Of a stretch of DNA of 64,000 bases, positions 50,973 through 59,626 are shown one piece after another. The notes beneath the pieces are model-generated. The model worked only from the letters and a program-made list of their open reading frames with translations. It was not told the origin of the DNA and ran no database searches. The stretch comes from Neorhizobium sp. UBA3556 (GTDB lineage: Bacteria; Pseudomonadota; Alphaproteobacteria; Rhizobiales; Rhizobiaceae). The translations under genes and the position numbers were made by a program. The stretch is taken from NCBI GenBank assembly GCA_002376235.1, contig DFNX01000002.1, positions 1 to 64,000 of the forward strand. Reading direction: 5' to 3'. How positions within the stretch are numbered: the stretch's first letter is position 1; the number at the start of each line of letters is the position of its first letter.

Positions 50973-51305
50973 TCAATCGCGGGGTTCCCATTCGATGATG
51001 GCCTGCAGTGCCAAGTCATCTTGACCGGGGTAGCGGCCCAAGTTGGCGTTGAAGCCGAGGCGCTTGATGGAGAGGGTGTAGTACGGCTTCCCTTCTCCGC
51101 TGGTCTTCTTCCAGATGCCGCCAACTTCGATGTCGTGACCGCGAGGTGACTTGGCATAGACGCGATGCGTCGGAGCCTTTTCGTTGGTGGAGTCGAAAGG
51201 TGTAACCTTGATGTCCAGGTCCCGGTCGATGGTGGAGATGAGGCCGGTTCCTTTGGCGTTGTCGATGTCGTCTTTTTCGAACTGGATGAAGTTGGTCATG
51301 CTCAT
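50973..51305 (-). CDS. DUF736 family protein
   Basis: The 110-residue protein starts MSMTNFIQFEKDDIDNAKGT and shows the family blocks ISTIDRDLDIKVTPFDSTNE, THRVYAKSPRGHDIEVGGIW and KTSGEGKPYYTLSIKRLGF. DUF736 proteins are common on alphaproteobacterial plasmids near ArdC and SNase-like genes; the function is unknown. ATG 51305 has GGAG upstream, and the longer open frame is rejected. Confidence 0.93.
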   Translation of the reverse strand: MSMTNFIQFEKDDIDNAKGTGLISTIDRDLDIKVTPFDSTNEKAPTHRVYAKSPRGHDIEVGGIWKKTSGEGKPYYTLSIKRLGFNANLGRYPGQDDLALQAIIEWEPRD

Positions 51306-51700
51306 GTTAATCACTCCTCTATGGTGGTTGCGATGATCGTTCATAAGGCACGGCGAAAAGCGGTGCGCACCGCAGGCCGGAGCGCAGCGAAGGAGGCTGG
51401 ACGGGGACAAATTTTGTTTCGCGAGGAAGCCGAAGGCGGGGAAAATTTGGAGGCGAACGGCTTTGCGCCAACCGCGTCGCCGTGCGAACGGGCATCAAGA
51501 GCAACCACTTTGGAGGTGTGGGGCCTGAGCGCTTGCAGCAATACGTCACCTCGACAAATGGGACATCGGCACAGGTCAAGGGCGGGATTGTGCTGAATGC
51601 AGCCGAACCAGCAGCCTGAAACAAGAGGCTGGGGTAACCAAGAGTTCCACCAAAACATGAGATCTCGCCATCTGTTGCCCATATCAGCGCCGCCAGTCGT
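51306..51700. other. Gene-free leader upstream of DUF736
   Basis: About 395 GC-rich bases. Several open frames cross it in both directions but none shows protein-like features. It probably acts as promoter and leader of DUF736 and carries the end of the SNase gene's transcript. Confidence 0.5.
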
Positions 51701-52207
51701 TCAGTTGTCGGAATGGCTGCGGCGATAGGAGGAGGGTGATTCAACCTGAGCACCCCACAAGCCTTGGCCTCGCTGTCGGGCTCTTGCCTCGGCGCGGCGA
51801 TACTGGTCCAGGTCGATCGGGTGAGATCTTGGCAGATAACGCAACAGGAGGCTGGCTTGGCCCGCCTTCACCATTTCAAGGCCAATATCCGAGTTGTCGA
51901 TGAAGCACTGGCCGACAAGGCGTTTGTACTGGTCTCGATCGACTTCAACGCAGCGGACATGCTTGCCATCGATCATGCGGGCGAGGAAGCGACGTGCCTC
52001 AATCCCGCAATTCCATATCATACCGTTTTTGGAGCCAGTCTGATCCCGCTCACAGGCGTCAATGGCCGCGATACGGATCCTCTGTTGGCGAATGCTGAAG
52101 GTGTCACCGTCGATCACTCGCGCCCGGCCTGAATAGTCGGCCGCTGCAGAAGACGCGGTGAACAAAAGCGCGGCCAGCGCGGCTCCAACCAAGCGATTTC
52201 CTATCAC
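51701..52207 (-). CDS. Secreted SNase-like thermonuclease family protein
   Basis: 168 residues with a signal peptide (LVGAALAALLFTASSAAA). The catalytic core is well kept: ARVIDGDTFSIRQQRIRIAA, IDACERDQ (IDxPE with Cys), VDRDQYKRLVGQCF carrying the second Arg, and LRY...EARARQRGQGLWG. Unlike the three paralogues near virB, the DGDT and IDxxE residues are intact, so it is probably an active, calcium-dependent nuclease in the periplasm. Its ATG overlaps the upstream repC-like stop by four bases. Confidence 0.88.
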   Translation of the reverse strand: MIGNRLVGAALAALLFTASSAAADYSGRARVIDGDTFSIRQQRIRIAAIDACERDQTGSKNGMIWNCGIEARRFLARMIDGKHVRCVEVDRDQYKRLVGQCFIDNSDIGLEMVKAGQASLLLRYLPRSHPIDLDQYRRAEARARQRGQGLWGAQVESPSSYRRSHSDN

Positions 52208-53484
52208 GAGTGTGCCTCCATCGAGTTGCGGGCTGCCAGCCCAAAGACGGAGCGGTTTAGATGAAGGTCTCCGCTCGCGGCGCGGTCGGTCATAGCCCGC
52301 AAATACCCGGCCGGCGAGCTGATCTCGGCCCGCGTGTATTTCTCAAACGTCAGAGCAATCGCAACAGCTGCCGCCTGCTGCCCCATTCGGTCCACGGCCC
52401 GCTGGCGCGCGTCCTCAGACACACCGGCGATGCGGCAAAGCTTGGGGGCAATCCGGTCCAGGTCCGCCCAGCTGCGCGGCGGCTTGTAGCCATATTCGGC
52501 AAGGCTTGGCGTAGCCCTCCACACATCTTCCAGCGCCACAAGTGACGGCTGCGGGTGCTTTTGCCTGTTGCTTTGGCTCGAACGGCGCCTCAGGCTTTCT
52601 TCAGAAGCCCTCTTGCTGGCGGAGCCAGCCTCTAACGAACTGACTTGTTCGGCGTCAGCCGAACGCCGATCATCATTACGAGCTTCAAAAGGTTTCGGGG
52701 TTGTAATCTGTATGTGGATGTCGTTTTCGACATCCGTGCATGTCATATTTGCATCTATGTCGGAGGTTCGCGGGGTCCGATTCACGTTGCGCAGTCGGTC
52801 GGCAAGCCACTCCAAAAGCACTGTTGCCTTCCGGAGGACTTGGGCCGGTGCGTGCCTGGCTGATCCGATGAAGGCCGCGATCTTCTCAACACGGGAGCCG
52901 ATCCGCCCGAGAATGACTTCGCCTCGTTCGGTTGAGGACACGAGAGCATACCTCGCGGCACGCAGAGCGTCTCGGAAGCGACGAGCTGCGTTGTCGCGAA
53001 CTCGAATCTCTTCCCGCTTCTGGCGCACCAGCTGATCAAGTTCATGGTGCCGAGCGATCAGGACACGTAGATCAATGCCGCAAGCGTCGGCAATATCTCC
53101 TTCGCCATCACGGATCGGGTAGCGCTTGAAATTCGCGCTGTCCTGCATGGTGACGAGGCCGAGGTCGTACAAGCGCGAGAGAATACGGCTTATGCGTCCC
53201 GGTGACTTGTTGATGTCATAGCCAAGCTGCCTGTTCGACTTGTAGACGATCGGGCGCCCTCCATTATCGAAGGCGTCAGCCTTGGCGGTCGTTACGATGG
53301 CTTCCAGCAATGCGTATTCTGCAGTTGTGATCATCCCGACTGTCATCAGGTTCTTGGCAAGTACTGCAAGCTGACCACGCGTCACCGTTCCGACTTCGGT
53401 TGACTGCGCCAGTCGCCGGAAGTCGGCTCGCTCCTTCGTCATTCTGCGACCTGTCGGCCGCTTGTGTTGTGTGGGTTCCCCCAT
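52204..53484 (-). CDS. Second, divergent RepC-like replication protein
   Basis: 426 residues. Family blocks: LAVLAKNLMTVGMITTAEYA, RQLGYDINKSPGRISRILSR (winged helix), DACGIDLRVLIARHHEL and the C-terminal SSPAGYLRAMTDRAASGDLH. It follows the RepC plan but is clearly different from the repABC RepC at 44486. No repA or repB lies with it. A hairpin with T-run on the opposite strand lies upstream, as for ctRNA genes. It may be a second replication origin or a remnant of a fused plasmid. AGGAG precedes ATG 53484. Confidence 0.85.
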   Translation of the reverse strand: MGEPTQHKRPTGRRMTKERADFRRLAQSTEVGTVTRGQLAVLAKNLMTVGMITTAEYALLEAIVTTAKADAFDNGGRPIVYKSNRQLGYDINKSPGRISRILSRLYDLGLVTMQDSANFKRYPIRDGEGDIADACGIDLRVLIARHHELDQLVRQKREEIRVRDNAARRFRDALRAARYALVSSTERGEVILGRIGSRVEKIAAFIGSARHAPAQVLRKATVLLEWLADRLRNVNRTPRTSDIDANMTCTDVENDIHIQITTPKPFEARNDDRRSADAEQVSSLEAGSASKRASEESLRRRSSQSNRQKHPQPSLVALEDVWRATPSLAEYGYKPPRSWADLDRIAPKLCRIAGVSEDARQRAVDRMGQQAAAVAIALTFEKYTRAEISSPAGYLRAMTDRAASGDLHLNRSVFGLAARNSMEAHS

Positions 53485-53546
53485 CGTCCGTCTCCTGTCA
53501 GAGGCCAGACAAAGCTCCGCCGTTCACCGAAAAGGTGTTTTGATTA

Positions 53547-53638
53547 TTGACATCGGAGGGGAGGTCTGCGAGAACGATCTTGCTTATATTTTCGAACTGC
53601 AGACCGCTTCCGGATCTTTCGGGAGCGGTTTTTCTTTT
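53547..53638 (+). ncRNA. Possible antisense RNA upstream of the second repC
   Basis: A strong intrinsic terminator, ACCGCTTCCG / CGGGAGCGGT (53603-53629) plus T run, points away from repC on the opposite strand, as in ctRNA genes. A TTGACA box lies at 53547, but the matching -10 element is poor. The rest of 53639-54068 has no gene. Confidence 0.4.
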
Positions 53639-54068
53639 CTGGGCCGGGTGCGATCTCCAAAAAACTGTTAAAATGCGCGAGTCGGAATCGGTTTAGGTTC
53701 CGCCCGATTGCGATTAGTAACCTGAGATACCGAATTGATGCAAGTTGTCACATTTCCGCGTTGCTTTGCCGGTTCAGCTGACATCTGAAATAGCGCCTAA
53801 ATTTCAATTTTTTAGCGCGCTTGTCCGCGCCTTCCCTCTCTTCACGCCTAAAATTGGAACGTTTCCAGAGTATGAATTAGCCCCCTTTATTGTTGGGGAA
53901 ATTCAACAGGGTGGGGAGGAGAGTTTGAGAGGAGGGGGCGAGGGCCTCCTCTCAACAAGCGGCCTGATGTGCCGTCCCCCGATACGTTTCTGCCTCCCAG
54001 GCACCTGCGAAAGCGCCCGCATTGGCTCGATGCCAAGGCGGGCGCTAAAGTGCGATCTTGAAGCAGGC

Positions 54069-54248
54069 TCAGCCGCGCTGAGCAGCATCCTCAAGATAGG
54101 TCGGCGGTAGATCGAAGGCCTTTAGCGCTGTATCGAGTGCTTTTTGCACTTCATCCCAATCAACATGCTCCGGGTCGCTCAGGTAGGCGTTGATTAGCTG
54201 ACAGCAGCTTTCGGCGGCAAGGGTCGGATCAGGATCGGAAGCGAGCAC
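54069..54248 (-). CDS. Short acidic protein of 59 residues
   Basis: GTG 54248 with GAGG upstream opens a frame encoding LASDPDPTLAAESCCQLINA and then DWDEVQKALDTALKAFDLPP up to a TGA at 54069. It is acidic and helical with a twin Cys. No family recognised. The frame begins 69 bases after the ParB-like stop and is on the same strand, so it may be the second gene of that operon. Confidence 0.55.
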   Translation of the reverse strand: MLASDPDPTLAAESCCQLINAYLSDPEHVDWDEVQKALDTALKAFDLPPTYLEDAAQRG

Positions 54249-54316
54249 GGCTTATCCTCGGGAACAGGGGAGCCGGTCACGCTGGAGGACGTGACCGGAG
54301 ACAAGCCGCGGCGGGA

Positions 54317-56245
54317 TTATTCCGCTGCCATCGGGAACGAGTGTTCGCTCTTTTCCTCAGAGGTTTCAGCCTCACCCTCTGCGTCGGGGTCAGACGCGAT
54401 CCGAACGTGAGGCGGAAGCCACCCGCTGTCCTTGATGGACTTGGCGGCATAATCCGCAGCCTCGCCCTTCTTCATGTTGCCGACACCAGCGGCGAAATCC
54501 TCGCCGCGCACCTCGGCAACAACGGCTTGAATGGTCGGCCTGTTGACGTGGCTGAAATAGCTTTCCGCCGTAGTCTCAAACCAGTCACGCATGTCCACGT
54601 TCAATGCGCGGCCCATCTGGTCGGCATGCGCCAGCGCTTGGCTGCGACTGCTGAACTTCTTCTCAACCGCATTGACGGAATGGGCGGCGGCATAGGCCAG
54701 AAGCTGCAACAACTCGCTTTGAGATTGATCCATCAGCCATTCCCAAAGGTCAGCAGGATCGCCGGGAAGCCGGTGCCCATAGTTTTCCTCAAGGCTTCCC
54801 CACGCCTCAAGGGCCTTGTTCTCGGCGGGACGCTTCATCGAACCATCCAGCACTTCATGAGTGACAGAGATTTCAAGCGCGCTCTGGTGGCCGGGAATGC
54901 CCCGTGCCGTGCGAAACTGCACCTTGAGCAACATCGCGTGGACGACCGCCACAAGTGCAATGTCGGGATTGTTTGCCAGCTCGACACGAAGTGCCGCCGT
55001 CTTCTGAGCGGTCAGGTCTTCAATCAATGCGGCTGAATGGGTCAGTCCCTTAGATTTCGAAGCGCCGTCAGCTTCCCCGTTCGCCCCGCCTTGCTTCCCT
55101 TCCGTCGCCTCGGCCTTCTTCTTGTCCTCGTCGCGGACAAGGCCTCTCTGCACCGACAACTTTCCCCAATGGTCGATCGTGACGATTGCCCCTGCCATTG
55201 CGAGGTCTTCGCTGCGATAGGCTTCTTCGCGCTTCTGCAGGACGGCGATTTCCTGCTCGACGGCGGACAAGGCCGCCTCTGCACCTTCATCCTCCTGATC
55301 CGCATCGATCTGCGCCGCCAGTTCGTCATAACGCTCAGTCAGTGCGTCAAGCTTGGCTTGATCCTCGTCGCTGAGGTCCACGCGCTGCGGGTAAACCCGG
55401 GCCATCTGATAGATGTTATCCGGCTGCTGAGCGCACCACTCGACCCATTTCCAGCCTTCGGCCTTCACGGCTTCCGCCTCGACCTCCAACTTCTCGGCAA
55501 CCAGCTTTTCAAGCAAGCCGCTATCGCATGCAAAGCCTCCTCCCTGCTCGGCAAACAGGTCGCGGCGCACTGGACCGCCAGCCGCCTCATAAACCTCTAA
55601 ACCGCCGATCAGCGCGAGCCGCTTGTCGCTTGCGGGGACTTCATCCACGGCGAGACGGCGCTTGATTGTGTTGGCGCTGCGATCCCATGAGGGGAGGGCA
55701 TTCCAAACCTCTTCCTGTCGAGCGTGATCGTCGGTGATGGTGAAGGCGGCAAGCTGCTCAAAGGTCATGTCCTCGGCGCGGAACGCCGCGAACAGGACCG
55801 GGGAAACCTTCGCCAGCGCAAGGCGGCGGTTTACGATGGTTTCGGTTGTCCCAAAACGAGCGGCGATGTCCTTGATGGACTTGCCCTCATCAAACAACGC
55901 CTTGAATGCCTCGAACTGGTCGGCGGGATGCATGGCCTCGCGCATCACGTTCTCGGTCAGGCTTAACTCTGTTGCGTCACCCGCCTCCCGGACAATGACG
56001 TTCACGGCGTAGCCAGCCGTGATCGCGCCCCGTTCGGCCAGAAGATTGAGGGCTGCGAGGCGGCGACCGCCAGCGGTTACGAGGTATCTCCCCTTGGATG
56101 CCTTGCGCACCACAAGGTTTTGAATGACGCCATTGGCAAGGATCGACGCCGACAGGCTCTCAATGCTCTCCTTGGTGTAGGTCTTGCGGACGTTCTTGGG
56201 GTCTGCGTCCAGCTTGTTAAGTGCTACCGCGATGATGTCGCTCAT
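54317..56245 (-). CDS. Long plasmid ParB-like protein (ParB/Srx N-domain)
   Basis: About 642 residues. The N-terminal ParB domain reads MSDIIAVALNKLDADPKNVR, NGVIQNLVVRKASKGRYLVT, AGGRRLAALNLLAERG and ELSLTENVMREAMHPADQF, followed by the HTH KSIKDIAARFGTTETIVNRR. A coiled-coil region lies at about residues 320-385, and the C-terminus is unique. Such long ParB-like proteins are frequent on alphaproteobacterial plasmids; their role is not settled (partition, nuclease or regulation). ATG 56245 with AAGGAA upstream is chosen over the longer ORF. Confidence 0.9.
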   Translation of the reverse strand: MSDIIAVALNKLDADPKNVRKTYTKESIESLSASILANGVIQNLVVRKASKGRYLVTAGGRRLAALNLLAERGAITAGYAVNVIVREAGDATELSLTENVMREAMHPADQFEAFKALFDEGKSIKDIAARFGTTETIVNRRLALAKVSPVLFAAFRAEDMTFEQLAAFTITDDHARQEEVWNALPSWDRSANTIKRRLAVDEVPASDKRLALIGGLEVYEAAGGPVRRDLFAEQGGGFACDSGLLEKLVAEKLEVEAEAVKAEGWKWVEWCAQQPDNIYQMARVYPQRVDLSDEDQAKLDALTERYDELAAQIDADQEDEGAEAALSAVEQEIAVLQKREEAYRSEDLAMAGAIVTIDHWGKLSVQRGLVRDEDKKKAEATEGKQGGANGEADGASKSKGLTHSAALIEDLTAQKTAALRVELANNPDIALVAVVHAMLLKVQFRTARGIPGHQSALEISVTHEVLDGSMKRPAENKALEAWGSLEENYGHRLPGDPADLWEWLMDQSQSELLQLLAYAAAHSVNAVEKKFSSRSQALAHADQMGRALNVDMRDWFETTAESYFSHVNRPTIQAVVAEVRGEDFAAGVGNMKKGEAADYAAKSIKDSGWLPPHVRIASDPDAEGEAETSEEKSEHSFPMAAE

Positions 56246-56939
56246 GGTTCCTTGCTCCAGTTTTTCCCGTTTTCCTTGGGAGCAAGCCCCGCTAGTGGGC
56301 GAAGCCTCTGCCTTCGTTCTCGAAGGATGTGCCCCCACATCCGGCGGAACGAAGGGGGAGGGCTTGAGCCCGCTCCCGTTAGGACGCCGATCGGGTCATG
56401 GGGCGGGAGGAAGGAAAAACGGAAGGTTTGCCGTCCTGACGGCGAAAGCCGTTTTTCCTGACGAGCGACAGCGCTTGCGCGCCTGCCCATTGGCGCGATC
56501 GGCGACCTATCGTAAGAGCGGTACAGGGGAGGGGTAGATGGGCGGCCGATCCTGGCCGCATCCTTGCGGATGCGAACCGGCGACGCCGGTTCTCCGTCTT
56601 CTGATCCAGGTTATAACACGATGGATCTGCCCGCTGCGCTCCGAGTGATGAGCGCTCCGCTCCTCGGGCAGCTCTCCATTTCAACCTGATTCAACACGTC
56701 GATTGCGGCAGCTGGCTAAGCAGCCTCCCGCTCGGATCGATCGGCGCCAGTCCGAGATCCGAGGAAGACAACGAAGAACATCGGAGCTTTCAGCATAGCG
56801 CCGCCCCCTACTCAAGGGGCGGGAAAGCGGGAATTCTCGACACGGTTTTGACGGAAATGGGGAAGCCGCAGGAGGCTTAGCATAACGCCGCGAAGCGGAA
56901 GCCGGGACCGACTTCCCCCGCCAAAACCGTTCCTTGCTT
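56246..56939. other. Long gene-free leader upstream of the ParB-like gene
   Basis: Nearly 700 GC-rich bases without a believable gene. It includes the nested hairpin at 56412-56459 and several short hyphenated repeats. It may hold regulatory RNA and the promoter for the ParB-like gene. Confidence 0.5.
56412..56459. repeat. Nested inverted repeat (cruciform-like) in the ParB-like leader
   Basis: Outer arms AGGAAAAACGG (56412-56422) and CCGTTTTTCCT (56449-56459) pair perfectly. Inside, GCCGTC (56430-56435) pairs with GACGGC (56438-56443). The T-rich outer arm could also make it a terminator. Confidence 0.6.
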
Positions 56940-57176
56940 CTAAAGCCTGGGCGTTGCGTTCATGATGTAGTGGGCGATCTGAAACAGCTGCTCAACAGTC
57001 GTAGCCAGGTCAGCAGAGGCTTGCTGGATCTCTGGCGGTTGGGACGGATCGCCGGCGAGGACACCGGCCTTGGCGATGATATCCTCGCAAGGGTCTGCGA
57101 TACTGTGAATGAGCTTCAGCAGCTCTTGGGCGGTTGCCTGATCCACCAGTGCCTGTCCTACGTCGTTTCCGGGCAC
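56940..57176 (-). CDS. Hypothetical helical protein of about 78 residues
   Basis: From GTG 57176 the frame encodes VPGNDVGQALVDQATAQELL, IADPCEDIIAKAGVLAGD and ASADLATTVEQLFQIAHYIM up to 56940. It looks like a two- or three-helix soluble protein. The open frame extends to an ATG at 57269, but that part is basic and unlike the rest. No family recognised. Confidence 0.45.
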   Translation of the reverse strand: MPGNDVGQALVDQATAQELLKLIHSIADPCEDIIAKAGVLAGDPSQPPEIQQASADLATTVEQLFQIAHYIMNATPRL

Positions 57177-57761
57177 CGAAACCCTATGGAGCAGGCGGAC
57201 GGAGGCCCAGAGGCTTCCTAAGCGTATTGTTAAGCGGCCCCTGCTGAAATGGCGGAATGGTATAAGCACCGCGAAGGCCGCCGAAAGCTGGGGTCGGTTC
57301 AGGCTGAGGGCGAAATGACACTGTAAGCCTTCGCTCCGCTGCCCAAATGGAACCCTTGTGAATTTTAATGCCGGAAAGCCTTGGTTTGCATAGCCTTGTC
57401 ACCGTTCCAAACAGGCTTTAGTTCATCTGGGACAGCTCGCATTTGGCCGCTTCGTGCCAATAGGACACATGGACTACTTCGAGGGTGCAGGCTGGAATGG
57501 GGCCGCAGAAAGCGGACAGTCCGATGTTGGGGTGCCGAACGGCGAGAGCAGACATACAAACATCTCGCGCTGCTGTCCGAGTTCGGAACTAAGGGGTCGT
57601 GAACGGCTGGCGTGTTTAAGGCCTACGATCGGTAAGATTTACTAGGTTTTAGCGATTGCCGCGGAGATCTTAAAGACACCGACCCGCCCGTAGAACGCTT
57701 GCTTCGGCTAGCGCGCAAACTCGACGCAGCATGCCTGATTGTTATATCTCACCCGTAGGTA
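57177..57761. other. Gene-free stretch
   Basis: No coding frame with protein-like features was found on either strand. It separates the plasmid backbone genes from the cargo at the right end. Confidence 0.4.
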
Positions 57762-58506
57762 CTACTGCCCAATGAGATCACGCAAAAGCCCAGGCATTTG
57801 TCGTGTCGCCGCTAAAGAGGGATCATCGGCCCTCAGGCCGAGGTGGATTTCAATCGAGGCGTCAATCGCGTCCCTCTCTGGAATGGCGTCGTAGGGAGCT
57901 ACGGTGTCGACCAGTTTTCCTGACGAGGCCGCCCCAAGCTTCTCCAAATGCCGAACGCCTCGCTGGTTCTTCCCAGCCCGGCGATGAATCAGCGGTCCAA
58001 GAATCTGTTCCCGGAAGAAGGCGAAATGCCGATCGCCTGGTAGAGCTCGCCGCGCAGCAGTATTGTCACGGCATAGTGCAGCCAGATCCATGCCTTTTGA
58101 TCGAACCATTCAGAGGGACGGTTCGGCCAGGCAGGTTCTGCCGCGCGGCCTAGCGTCCCGATCTCCTCCGGGTTTCTCACAAACAAGACCACTCTGCGTT
58201 CGATTTGCTGTTCGAAGTCGGAGGCCGGGACGAACTTCAGGTCCACGTGCAGAAACGGAGAACCGTAATGGCAGATCAGCAGGCGCGATTCGTCAGCATG
58301 CTCACCGGTGAATGCACTGTGACAATGGGTAGATATTCGACGAAGGTCAGGCGTGAGGCCATCACATCGGCATGAATCTCATTGCGCACGACGACCACGA
58401 AATCGAGGTCGAAATGCTCGTCGAAGCCGGCATGCTCGTAAGAGCCCCCAATGAGAAGTGCGATCGTCCGCTCCTTGGATGCAACGGCGTCGCGGACGTG
58501 TTGCAT
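57762..58506 (-). pseudogene. Nucleotidyltransferase-domain protein, two frameshifts
   Basis: Frame 1 from ATG 58506 encodes MQHVRDAVASKERTIALLIG, GGSYEHAGFDEHFDLDFVVV (the GGSxxxG...DxD nucleotidyltransferase motif). Near 58325 the frame moves to SAFTGEHADESRLLICHYGS, HVDLKFVPASDFEQQIERRV and WFDQKAWIWLHYAVTILLRG. Near 58030 it moves again to FAFFREQILGPLIHRRAGKN and ends at 57762. The joined protein of about 245 residues resembles aminoglycoside-type nucleotidyltransferases of unknown substrate. Each break is cured by one added base. Confidence 0.75.
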
Positions 58507-58633
58507 AAAACTTGCACGTACTCGTGAAAGGGCGCTGGCTATTGTGATTCTCCTAGTCAGCGCTCCAGCATGCAATGCAGGTCAAAGCCTGACAACGACG
58601 GTAAGCGGTAGGGCACGTTCGCGTCGCCATCCC

Positions 58634-59563
58634 TTACGCAATCGGACATACATTGCTCGGATCGGGCTGCCTGAGATCGCCGCGGACACCGGCCTCCTCG
58701 GAAAACAGTCCTTCGATGCGGTGGGCGAGTCTCTGTGTGGCTGGCGACAGGCGTCCATTGTGCACCGCGATGTGAAACCTCTTCGGATTGGAAGCTTCGC
58801 GTTCCGAAACGGGCACAAGCCCAAGCTTCCTGCAGGCATCCTCGCCATAGGGCGTACGCACCAGCGCGATGCCCAGTCCTTCGGCGGCGGCCAGCAATGT
58901 GAGATCGTAGCCGGGGAGATGCCTGTCGCGCGGACGAACGGCGAGGCGCGGCAAGTCGAGCCACAGCGGCCAGCCATCGTCATACTGGTCATGGATCAAA
59001 GGGTGGGAAAGAATGGTTTCGGGCGTCAGGCCTGCAGGCAATGCCGCGGCGAAGGTAGCGGATGCGTAGGGCCTGAACCTCTCTTGAGTTAATGGGATCG
59101 ATCGGCTGCCGGGCCAGGGGCCGGCGCCATAGCGTATGGCGAGGCGATCGGTTGCCAGGGGCATGAGCCGGGAATCGATGTCGAGAAGGATGTGCAGATC
59201 CTTAGGGTGGCCTTCAAGCCGCATCAGGTTCGGTATCATCCAGAGCCGGGCGAAGGAGTTGATGACGCCAGCGCGCACGATCGGCATGTCTGCGCCGCCC
59301 AGCCCCCCAAGCCTGATGTCGTGAAACTGGAGGAGGAGGGTTTCGACCTGAGCGACGATATCGTGGCCTGCTTCAGAGAGGCGCACGCCGCGTCCGTGCC
59401 GCTCGAAGATCCGGCAGCCGGCCCAAGCCTCCACGACGGCGATCCGACGGCTGATCGCGCCATGGGTGATGTCAAGCGCGTTCGCCGCGGCGGAGAACGA
59501 TCCCGTCTCGGCCGCAACCAGCACGGCTTGGAAAGCGTCAAGGCTCGGTAAGCTGTGATCCAT
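58634..59563 (-). CDS. LysR-type regulator, divergent from a DMT exporter
   Basis: 309 residues starting MDHSLPSLDAFQAVLVAAET, HTH GSFSAAANALDITHGAISRR, and an effector domain (ADMPIVRAGVINSFARLWMI, DRLAIRYGAGPWPGSRSIPL). The C-terminal GLGIALVRTPYGED is typical of GcvA-like regulators. The open frame extends to 60175, but that part overlaps the exporter gene. It probably controls the transporter, 63 bases away. Confidence 0.93.
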   Translation of the reverse strand: MDHSLPSLDAFQAVLVAAETGSFSAAANALDITHGAISRRIAVVEAWAGCRIFERHGRGVRLSEAGHDIVAQVETLLLQFHDIRLGGLGGADMPIVRAGVINSFARLWMIPNLMRLEGHPKDLHILLDIDSRLMPLATDRLAIRYGAGPWPGSRSIPLTQERFRPYASATFAAALPAGLTPETILSHPLIHDQYDDGWPLWLDLPRLAVRPRDRHLPGYDLTLLAAAEGLGIALVRTPYGEDACRKLGLVPVSEREASNPKRFHIAVHNGRLSPATQRLAHRIEGLFSEEAGVRGDLRQPDPSNVCPIA

Positions 59564-59626
59564 ACGCACAACAGAATATCGACCTGCAACATATGTCAAT
59601 GATCTTGGATGTGCCAAACCTTTGTC

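Noticed and set aside
51319..51753. Open frames of 113-144 codons on both strands upstream of DUF736
   Set aside because: Composition is Pro/Arg/Ser-rich as in GC-rich non-coding DNA, frames overlap the SNase gene, and there is no ribosome site or family pattern.
53547..53575. Complete sigma-70 promoter for the antisense RNA of the second repC
   Set aside because: TTGACA is present, but at 16-18 bases spacing only a poor -10 match (GAGAAC) follows; kept as a low-confidence RNA feature only.
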